Shown piece by piece: positions 37,567-44,140 of a DNA stretch of 44,140 bases (within the stretch, counting starts at the first letter, position 1; the number at the start of each line of letters is the position of its first letter). This DNA comes from Bacteriovoracales bacterium (lineage in GTDB: Bacteria > Bdellovibrionota > Bacteriovoracia > Bacteriovoracales > Bacteriovoracaceae). The stretch is taken from the NCBI GenBank assembly GCA_030149295.1, contig JASBRV010000127.1:1-44140 (forward strand), in the 5' to 3' direction. Below the pieces are notes generated by a model, which worked only from the letters and a program-made list of their open reading frames with translations, did no database searches and had not been told where the DNA came from. The translations under genes and the position numbers were made by a program.

Positions 37567-39344
37567 TGAAAAATTTTATCAAACAAGTGCTTTATTGTGG
37601 ATGTGAGACTTTTGACGAGCGAAGAAGCTACCTCCCTATGGTTAGTTTATTTACGGCGATAAGCTATATTACCTATTTCCTGCTCTCATCTTACTTAGGA
37701 ACTCCATTTAGCCCCCTCCTTATCAAATATTACTTTTCCTCATTCATTCTCGTTCAATTGACTTTTGCGACTTCTTATATACTTTCTAAAAGATTTATCT
37801 TTAATCCACTCTTGGGTTTACCAAACTTTGCTCTTATTTTTAGTGCCACCATTTTTTTAACCAAAAGTGCTTTTTACCAAGACCACCAAAGTCTATGGAT
37901 TTCCCTTCTGGTTCTCTCCGCTACTATCTCAATGTTTATGACCTCTATTAGGTGCAATTTGATAATCGGCCTATCGACCGTTTTGTTACCAACTCTAATC
38001 AGTAATTTACACTCGGAAATTTCTACAACTGAGATCATCCTTAAATTATCCCCTCTTTATGGTATTTTTCTCCTCTCTCTTTTCTTAACTTACCGCAATA
38101 CCCTTTTTAGAAAAGAGGTCATTCAAAAGTATCAAGACGCAAACCGACATAAAAATGATCTAAGAAATCTCATCAACTCAATCAACAAATCATCAAGTGT
38201 CCTTCAAACCAATGCCAAAGGAGTTATTTTTGAAGTAAATGATAGCTTTTGTAAAACCTTTGATTATGAAAGAGAAGATCTCATTGGTCAAAATTATGAA
38301 ATATTTGAGTCTTGGTTTGATAGCCCAGAACACTATAGAAATATTATGAACATCATTAAATCAGGAAACCATTGGTGTGGTGAAATTTGTCATCAAGATC
38401 AAAAAGGAGGAAAACGGTGGGCCTTTATGGCACTAACACCCCGCTTGGATCAAAGCGGAAACATCTCAGGTTTTATTTCACTTCTCAACGACATTTCTGA
38501 ACAAAAAGAAATCGAAGAACAACTTCAAAATCAGATAAAGGAAGAACAAAAAAGAACAGCTCATCAGGCAAAATTAGCAACAATTGGTGAGCTTGCTGCT
38601 GGAGTTGGTCACGAAATCAATAACCCTCTTACCATTGCGAATGGACAAATCAGGACTTTGAGACGGGTACTTTCGGAAAATAATATAAAAGATGAGCGTA
38701 GCGAAATGGCAATTGGCGCCTATCAAGATGCCTCCAATCGCATTAAGAATATCGTTAAAGGCCTAAAATCATTTTCGCGAATGGATAGTGATGACTTTGA
38801 GGTGTTTGATTTAAAAGAAATGACTAAGTCCACTATTAATCTCGTAAAAGAGATCTATTCAAAAGAGGGTATCCAGATATCAGATCACTACCCTATCTCC
38901 AAAGAGAACACCTCTATTTTTGGAAATCAAGGTAAGATTCAACAAGTCCTTATGAACCTTCTTTCTAATGCAAAAGACTCTCTTATTGAAATGCATCCCA
39001 AATGGGATGAAAAAGAAAAGACTATTGAAGTAGAGTTAGAATGCCTCAATAAAGAGTTATCATTAAAAGTCACTGATAATGGAAAAGGCATTTTAGATAA
39101 TGACGCTCCTAAAATTTTTGATGCTTTCTACACCACAAAAGATAGAAATAAAGGGACAGGAATTGGTCTCGCTATTTCAGAAAGAATTATCAAGGAGCAT
39201 GAGGGTGATATTTCCTTTGAATCATCAAAAGAGAATACCACCTTTAAAGTTGAACTTCCCTATGCGATGAAACAAAAAAATAAAGCTATCCCTAGAGGCG
39301 AAAAAACAAAGAAGCCAAGACTAGAGATGAGAAAAATTCCCTAG
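37566..39344 (+). CDS. Membrane histidine kinase with PAS sensor
   Basis: 592 residues. About six membrane helices (25-175) precede a PAS domain with PAC (205-312, e.g. GVIFEVNDSFCKTFDYEREDL), a coiled linker, then HisKA with LAAGVGHEINNPL (phospho-acceptor H349) and an HATPase_c with QQVLMNLLSNAKDSL (N box), VTDNGKGI (G1) and GTGIGLAISERI (G2). All catalytic motifs are intact, so it should autophosphorylate. The membrane part is not a recognised sensor. The normal kinase end is followed by a basic 25-residue tail and a stop; a frame-shifted receiver-like remnant lies just downstream. No full response regulator is adjacent. Confidence 0.93.
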   Translation: MKNFIKQVLYCGCETFDERRSYLPMVSLFTAISYITYFLLSSYLGTPFSPLLIKYYFSSFILVQLTFATSYILSKRFIFNPLLGLPNFALIFSATIFLTKSAFYQDHQSLWISLLVLSATISMFMTSIRCNLIIGLSTVLLPTLISNLHSEISTTEIILKLSPLYGIFLLSLFLTYRNTLFRKEVIQKYQDANRHKNDLRNLINSINKSSSVLQTNAKGVIFEVNDSFCKTFDYEREDLIGQNYEIFESWFDSPEHYRNIMNIIKSGNHWCGEICHQDQKGGKRWAFMALTPRLDQSGNISGFISLLNDISEQKEIEEQLQNQIKEEQKRTAHQAKLATIGELAAGVGHEINNPLTIANGQIRTLRRVLSENNIKDERSEMAIGAYQDASNRIKNIVKGLKSFSRMDSDDFEVFDLKEMTKSTINLVKEIYSKEGIQISDHYPISKENTSIFGNQGKIQQVLMNLLSNAKDSLIEMHPKWDEKEKTIEVELECLNKELSLKVTDNGKGILDNDAPKIFDAFYTTKDRNKGTGIGLAISERIIKEHEGDISFESSKENTTFKVELPYAMKQKNKAIPRGEKTKKPRLEMRKIP

Positions 39345-39433
39345 ATTTATCGATCAAAAAATTTGATGAAGATCAAATTATTGAAATCATAAATGAATGT
39401 TTACCAAATAGCCTCATCAAACTTCCCGCCTAA
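39296..39433 (+). pseudogene. Possible remnant of a receiver domain once fused to the kinase
   Basis: In another frame, overlapping the last 49 bases of the kinase gene, an open stretch of 45 codons ends in SIKKFDEDQIIEIINECL, closely resembling the K-P-F-[DS]-xx-x-L-xx-I C-terminal helix of receiver domains (here K-K-F). The rest of a receiver is missing. The simplest reading is a hybrid kinase that lost most of its receiver by deletion and frameshift. Confidence 0.35.
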
Positions 39434-39473
39434 GGTTCAAGTTGACTACATTTGTGTTTACGACAAACGGTAG

Positions 39474-39764
39474 TTAGTCTCTATAACAAGCTGACAAAGA
39501 AGAAGAGACCGTTGCTATACCACCATCATTTTGAAGGCAAATATTACAACTATAAGCAGTTTCTCCGGATCCCATATCCCCTACGACGAAGACATCTACC
39601 ACTTCATCACACTTTGTGAGTGGTCCCAAATAGATGAATTTTCCAACATGATCGAACTCTCTAAAGTTCTCATCCAAGTAATCATCAACAGCGCGGTTGA
39701 TTCCCACCATCGCGTGGGAGGAGGAAACAAGCGTAAAGAGAAAAATAAGAATTAGTTTTTTCAT
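39474..39764 (-). CDS. Small secreted cysteine-containing protein
   Basis: 96 residues with signal peptide (MKKLILIFLFTLVSSSHA-MV). Four cysteines (TKCDE, YSCNICLQ, SACYRD) in a short mature domain suggest two disulphides. It resembles in style, but not obviously in sequence, the small protein at 43132. No family recognised. Upstream 39765-39924 shows no clear structure. Confidence 0.65.
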   Translation of the reverse strand: MKKLILIFLFTLVSSSHAMVGINRAVDDYLDENFREFDHVGKFIYLGPLTKCDEVVDVFVVGDMGSGETAYSCNICLQNDGGIATVSSSLSACYRD

Positions 39765-39924
39765 GCTAGCTTAATATCTCTACCTAAAGACGTTGAAAAG
39801 TCATGTCCTCCCTAAGGGAATATATTACAAAAGACCACGCAACACGTTAAAACTTTTATCATTCTTTTACAAACCTCTTAATTTCACTGCTGTATCATGT
39901 TTCCAATAAGATAAGGAGTTCTTT

Positions 39925-40947
39925 ATGAAGCCCAGCCAACGGGAAATTTTGTTTTCAAATGATGTCCTCGACGTCGTCAATAAAAAGTATCTCGCCTGCA
40001 AGGAGCCGCAGAATACGTGGCAACCAACTGATTACCTGCCTGACTTTTCAAAAGAAGACTCTTTGGGAAGAATCCTCAAACTTCAGGAGGACTCTCGAAA
40101 TCTATCCGACGCTTTTTTCATGGCCCTGGCCGGAAATATGATCACAGAGGAAGGTCTTCCCACATTTCTTACTTGGATTAATCAAAACGATCACATTGGT
40201 GACAAGAGCGGTGTTGATGATCATGCCTGGGCGAAATGGGCGCGAGCTTGGAGCGCAGAAGAAAATAAGCATGGAGATATTCTTCACAAGTATCTCTATC
40301 TCTCAGGGCGGGTAGATATGCGTGCGATCGAAGTTTCTATTGGCGAATTTATACGTAACGGCTTTAGCACCAAAACTTTAAACGATCCTTACCGAGGTAT
40401 GATCTTTACCTCTTTTCAAGAAAGGGCCACTAGAATCTCTCATTCTCGTCTCGCCATGGATGCTAAAAAAGTTGGTGATGATTCTCTGGCCAAAATCTGC
40501 CATGTCGTGGCAGCAGATGAAGGTAGACATGAAGCCGTTTATCAATCCTTTGTTCAAGAGATTTTTTACCAAGACCCAAGTGAAATGATGATTGCCTTTA
40601 GAGAAACCATGAAAACTGGTATTACAATGCCCTTAAGTGCCACTGGAGCAGAGACCTTTCAGTTTTTCTCCAAGGTAACAGAAGCCCTAGGAATGTATAC
40701 TTATGGTGACTACATTGAAATCCTAGAGTTTCTTATAAAGAGATGGAATATTGCCAAGATAAAAGGACTCAACGATGAAGCCAAAGAAGCCCAAGATTAT
40801 CTCTGCGCTCTCCCTGAGCGGCTTAAGAGAATCGCTGAAAGAAAAAAGCCCCAAGACATAGAATCGATCAAAGATCCACTCCTATGGGTTCATAAAAATG
40901 AAAGGATTATTCAAGAAAATCAAGAAGAGAGATTATTTTTTAACTAA
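39925..40947 (+). CDS. Acyl-ACP desaturase (soluble plant-type, di-iron)
   Basis: 340 residues. The six di-iron ligands of the FA_desaturase_2 family are in place with the same spacing as the plant stearoyl-ACP enzyme: E75 (ITEEGLP), E113 and H116 (AEENKHGD), E166 (FQERAT), E199 and H202 (ADEGRHE). It includes the hallmark [12 protein letters not shown]. It would introduce a cis double bond into acyl-ACP using O2 and reduced ferredoxin, adjusting membrane fluidity. Ribosome-binding site AAGGAG lies 8 bases before the ATG. It is convergent with the chemoreceptor, ends overlapping by 8 bases. Confidence 0.95.
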   Translation: MKPSQREILFSNDVLDVVNKKYLACKEPQNTWQPTDYLPDFSKEDSLGRILKLQEDSRNLSDAFFMALAGNMITEEGLPTFLTWINQNDHIGDKSGVDDHAWAKWARAWSAEENKHGDILHKYLYLSGRVDMRAIEVSIGEFIRNGFSTKTLNDPYRGMIFTSFQERATRISHSRLAMDAKKVGDDSLAKICHVVAADEGRHEAVYQSFVQEIFYQDPSEMMIAFRETMKTGITMPLSATGAETFQFFSKVTEALGMYTYGDYIEILEFLIKRWNIAKIKGLNDEAKEAQDYLCALPERLKRIAERKKPQDIESIKDPLLWVHKNERIIQENQEERLFFN

Positions 40948-42880
40948 CCTTTGCTTCATCAACTAGCTTAATAAGACCTTCAGAAAGCTCTTTTAGTTGT
41001 TGAGCAGATTTTAGCGTTGAGTCTGCTCCTTGGGAGTTCTCTTCAGCAACATTAGCAACGACCTTTATGGTTTCAGAGATTTGTTTTACACCCTCCGAAG
41101 ATTCAGACACGATTCTGCTCACTTCAGATGTTGCAGCACTTTGTTCCTCTACTGCAGCAGCTGTGGAAGAAGAAATATCACTTAAAGTATTAATTAACTC
41201 TACGATTCCATTAATGGCCTCTACAGAATGAGAGGTCGAAGACTGAACATTTCCAATCTGCTCAGAAATCTTACTCGTTGCACTTCCAGTTTGCTTAGCC
41301 AATTCTTTCACTTCATTAGCAACTACGGCAAAGCCTTTTCCAGCCTCCCCAGCTCTGGCTGCCTCAATTGTAGCATTGAGAGCTAAAAGATTAGTTTGCT
41401 GAGCAATAGAGGAGATCATTTTTATAACCGCACCAATCTCTTCACTTGAATTATTTAACGTACTCATGATTTTATTAGTTTCACCAGATTTACTCTTAGC
41501 CTCATTTGACTTATTAGAGCCCTCAAGTGCTGAAGTTGAGATTTCTTTAATGGACGCATGCATCTCTTCCATTGAAGCACCCACAGAGTTAATCCCCATA
41601 CTCACTTGCTCTACAGCTGAAGCTGCTGTTTGAGATTGTTGCATTGTTTGGTTCGCACTTTCACTCATCTGAATAGCTGTCGCAGAAAGTTGTGAGGAAG
41701 ATGAAAGTAGCTCTGTAGCAGCTTTTTCAAAGGAGGCTACTAAATTATTATAGGCTTCTTTCTCCTTTGTTAAATCAGTTGCATACTTCACAACCTTAAC
41801 AACTTTACCATCTATATCTATGAGAGGATTGTAACTAGCGTTTATCCAAATCTCTTTTCCGTCTTTCCCCAATCTCTTATATTCTCCAGAATCAAATTCG
41901 CCTCTGCCGAGTTTTTCCCAGAAGGCCTTATACTCCGAAGAATTTGTTTAACTAGATTCACAAAACATCCTATGATGTTTTCCTCTAATTTCATTTAACG
42001 TATAACCAACTGTTTGAAGAAAATTTTCGTTAGCTTAAAGTATAGTTCCATCTGGTGAGAACTCAATAGCTGCAAGAGACTTATCAATTGCATTAATTTT
42101 ACTTTCATAATCACTACTTTTAATTTTTTGCTCCGTTATGTTGGAGGCAAACTTCACCACCTTAAAAGGATTGCCTTCACCATCAAAAATCGGATTATAA
42201 GAAGCATTGATCCATACCTCTTCACCATTTTTACCAAATCGTTTATATTCTCCAGAGCTAAATTTACCAGCGCTCAAATTTTGCCAAAACTTTTTATACT
42301 CATTTGATTGGACATATTCGGGATCACAAAATATTTTATGATGCTTCCCCTTTATTTCATCTAAAGTGTACCCTACTGTCTGAAGGAAGTTTTCATTGGC
42401 AGATAAAATTACACCATCAAGATTGAATTCAATAATAGCTTGTGCGCGATCAATAGCATTGATCTTTCCTGAAAAATCAAAATCTCTTGATATTTTTTCA
42501 GTATTGTCTTGAGCAAATTTTACCACTTTAATAACTTTACCTTCGCTATCACATATGGGTGTATAGGAGGCTGAAAGCCATAATTCCCTTTTATCTTTAG
42601 TGTATCTTTTAAATTCACCAATTTTGGACTCTCCTAAGGAAAGATCTTTCCAAAACTTTTTATATTCTAAGGATTCTGCGTAGTCTGAATCACAAAAAAT
42701 TCTATGGTGTTTTCCAATAACATCATTTTCACTGTATCCCATGGCCTTAAAGAAATTATCATTTGCACAAAGAATATTACCTTCGGGAGTAAACTCAATA
42801 ACAGCATAATTTTTATGAAGGGCCTTTAGTAAGGAGGTGTCCTCATATATCTTGTCTTTTACTTTCGTGGCTGTGGACAT
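40940..42880 (-). pseudogene. Soluble chemoreceptor with three PAS domains, interrupted by two in-frame TAA codons
   Basis: One continuous frame from ATG 42880 (AAGGAGAG before it) encodes three near-repeat PAS domains (about 15-130, 140-255, 262-378) and a methyl-accepting signalling domain with the conserved tip [27 protein letters not shown] (split here: [27 protein letters not shown]). No membrane helix, so cytosolic. Inside PAS3 the frame is cut by TAA at 42037-42035 (codon 282) and 41950-41948 (codon 311), with no frameshift. By alignment to PAS2 they replace Ser (GVILSANENF) and Tyr (PEYVQS). Left to itself the gene yields a 281-residue double-PAS protein and, from TTG 41872, a possible 310-residue signalling piece. 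Recent decay is likeliest. Confidence 0.85.
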
Positions 42881-42888
42881 CTTCTCTC

Positions 42889-42922
42889 CTTAAATAGTTT
42901 TGGACAAATCATCTTAAATAGT
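42889..42922. repeat. Direct repeat upstream of the chemoreceptor
   Basis: CTTAAATAGT occurs at 42889-42898 and 42913-42922, 24 bases apart, in the 5' leader of the chemoreceptor; the first copy overlaps its ribosome-binding site. It may be a regulator site or chance in AT-rich DNA. Confidence 0.25.
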
Positions 42923-43066
42923 ATTTTTACAACCTCCCTATCGGATTCATTACAGTTTTAGTGATGAAAATAATCATATTTTCTTAACACTTGAACAAGT
43001 TTGCCACTGCTGATCCCTGCCCAATTTCCTCAGTCATCATGTAAAAAAACTATCAATTCTTTCATC

Positions 43067-43095
43067 TTTACACGTCATTACACCCTCTATATAAG
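43067..43095 (+). promoter_or_regulatory. Sigma-70-type promoter for the 43132 gene
   Basis: TTTACA (43067-43072), a 17-base spacer and TATAAG (43090-43095) match five of six positions in each hexamer and lie 36 bases before the ATG, followed by an AAAGGA ribosome-binding site. The remaining sequence of 42923-43066 shows nothing further. Confidence 0.55.
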
Positions 43096-43131
43096 GATGA
43101 TCTCAAAAATACTTTAAAAGGAAACTAGTCT

Positions 43132-43455
43132 ATGAAGACTCTAGCTATAATATTACTAACTTTTCTAACACCTCCCACATTTGCCAATATAAGTGGAGAG
43201 ATCGTTGCTGATATAACTGAAACAATCAACTATGAATTTTCTGGAGCTAGCGGTGCTGTCACCTCCATGAAATGTATTAATCACTTTGTAGGAATCCTTT
43301 GCTATGGCTCTCTTGAGTTCTCTGAGGAAGAAACCTACACCTGTGAAGAAACATATTACTACCTAGGTTTTGGCCAGATGACTTACAAAAGGCTTTGCTC
43401 AAATTGCTGGTTCAATGAAGACGACGCTGATATATTCAAGCCAAGCTGCCATTAA
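43132..43455 (+). CDS. Small secreted cysteine-rich protein
   Basis: 107 residues with signal peptide (MKTLAIILLTFLTPPTFA-NI). Six cysteines (MKCINH, LCYGS, YTCEE, LCSNCWF, PSCH) with aromatic-rich strands suggest a compact disulphide domain. AAAGGA lies before the ATG and a good promoter upstream, so it is probably an independent transcript. Family not recognised. Confidence 0.7.
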   Translation: MKTLAIILLTFLTPPTFANISGEIVADITETINYEFSGASGAVTSMKCINHFVGILCYGSLEFSEEETYTCEETYYYLGFGQMTYKRLCSNCWFNEDDADIFKPSCH

Positions 43456-43586
43456 TTCAAAAAAGTATATTAATTCTAAATACTTATAGCTCTTTAGGGC
43501 ATGTAAAAGGGTAACACTATGTTGAGCCAAACCCCCTAAAACGCTATCTTATGCCTAAAATTAAAAACTCAAAACAAGGCTTATCG

Positions 43587-44078
43587 ATGAGAAACCTCGT
43601 ATTGCTTTTATCACTTTTTATCAGTGCTAATGCTTTTAGTTCTATCAATTATATTCATCAGTTCTTTCCCTTAGAGTCTGGTGAGCAAGGAATTCCCATG
43701 GCCATAGCAAGAAATATGACCATTCCAGCTGGCCAAAAGTCGATCACTCTTTACCAAGGACACGAAGATGATGTTCCCTATCGCTGGAAACTCGTTTTCA
43801 GAAAAACAAGTAATCAAATGAGAGAGCTTAAACTCTATAGCCGATTCATGATGTTAGATGCAAAGGCGACCACTGGAAACTGTAATAAAAATTCAGCTAT
43901 CACCCACAGAACAGTCAAGTACTACGTGGACCATGAGCTCATTGATTATATTGAATACAATTCTGGTGTACTTCGCATGAGTGAGAGACGATGTGTGTTT
44001 AGACATGATGTAACTAGTGACCTCGGTTCCCGTTTTCAGGAATTGGGAATAGGTGTACTGGGCTTTCCTAGTAGGTAA
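43587..44078 (+). CDS. Secreted protein of unknown function
   Basis: 163 residues from ATG 43587, chosen over ATG 43551 because AAGG precedes it and the signal peptide (MRNLVLLLSLFISANAFS) then starts at residue 1. The mature domain is beta-rich with two Cys (TGNCNKN, RRCVFR). No family recognised. A new gene begins 32 bases after its stop, possibly co-transcribed. Confidence 0.7.
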   Translation: MRNLVLLLSLFISANAFSSINYIHQFFPLESGEQGIPMAIARNMTIPAGQKSITLYQGHEDDVPYRWKLVFRKTSNQMRELKLYSRFMMLDAKATTGNCNKNSAITHRTVKYYVDHELIDYIEYNSGVLRMSERRCVFRHDVTSDLGSRFQELGIGVLGFPSR

Positions 44079-44110
44079 GCTGATACTCCAACAAAAAAAG
44101 GGAGATTGTC

Positions 44111-44140
44111 ATGGCACAGATTAAAATTGCCCTCCTTCTA
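44111..44140 (+). CDS. Start of a further gene, cut by the window end
   Basis: AAAGGGAGA lies 6 bases before ATG 44111; ten codons (MAQIKIALLL) are visible and look like the beginning of a signal peptide. Nothing more can be said. Confidence 0.5.
   Translation, partial: MAQIKIALLL

Noticed and set aside
41948..42037. Stop-codon reassignment as explanation for the two TAA codons
   Set aside because: Many other genes in the window end in TAA at sensible places, including coupled TAATG junctions, so TAA is a normal stop here.
43459..43485. AAGTAT/ATACTT weak hairpin after the 43132 gene
   Set aside because: Short AT-only stem without a T-run; not a convincing terminator.

Overview
The window is AT-rich (roughly 35-40 % GC by eye) and gene-dense, with many exported proteins of unknown function. 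It has Gram-negative hallmarks: an outer-membrane barrel, lipoproteins and a soluble chemoreceptor. GTG and TTG starts are common. The mix of secreted proteases, HEAT and ankyrin proteins, and polysaccharide genes suits a predatory or biofilm-forming delta-type bacterium such as the Bdellovibrionota/Bacteriovoracales. That placement is an inference from style; no rRNA or other marker gene is present.

Layout. 1-5.4 kb: the 5' part of an exported SLT-type transglycosylase-like gene, a secreted unknown, an exported arginase-fold (UPF0489/peptide-arginase-like) protein and a GT2 glycosyltransferase. 5.5 kb: a MAPEG-type membrane protein. 5.9-19.3 kb, minus strand: a nine-gene, almost fully translation-coupled Pel-like exopolysaccharide operon. 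Its order is deacetylase PelA, PelB-like TPR/barrel, lone receiver domain, PelD-like, PelE-like, HEAT protein, PelF, PelG, and a stand-alone GH114 hydrolase lipoprotein. 19.7-23.7 kb, divergent: a HEAT-repeat membrane protein coupled to a processive GT2 synthase fused to an exported glycosidase-like domain. The two divergent units look like two polysaccharide systems, or one composite system, sharing a control region.

23.7-30.8 kb, minus strand: a propeller-like membrane-anchored protein, a small secreted protein, and a coupled pair of a giant exported ankyrin protein and a subtilase. 31-37.4 kb: an exported polysaccharide deacetylase, several secreted unknowns (one with six exact C-x25-C repeats), an astacin/matrixin-like metalloprotease, a DUF3592 protein and a GT-C-type membrane glycosyltransferase. 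37.4-39.4 kb: a PAS histidine kinase preceded by a 12-codon leader ORF whose ribosome-binding site lies in a predicted hairpin, and followed by what looks like a receiver-domain remnant. 39.5-44.1 kb: small secreted proteins, a plant-type acyl-ACP desaturase, a triple-PAS chemoreceptor broken by two in-frame TAA codons, and the first ten codons of another gene.

I saw no tRNA, rRNA, CRISPR array, insertion sequence or prophage. No intergenic stretch exceeds 300 bases except the divergent pel/GT2 region (19317-19664), which holds a possible 71-codon gene.
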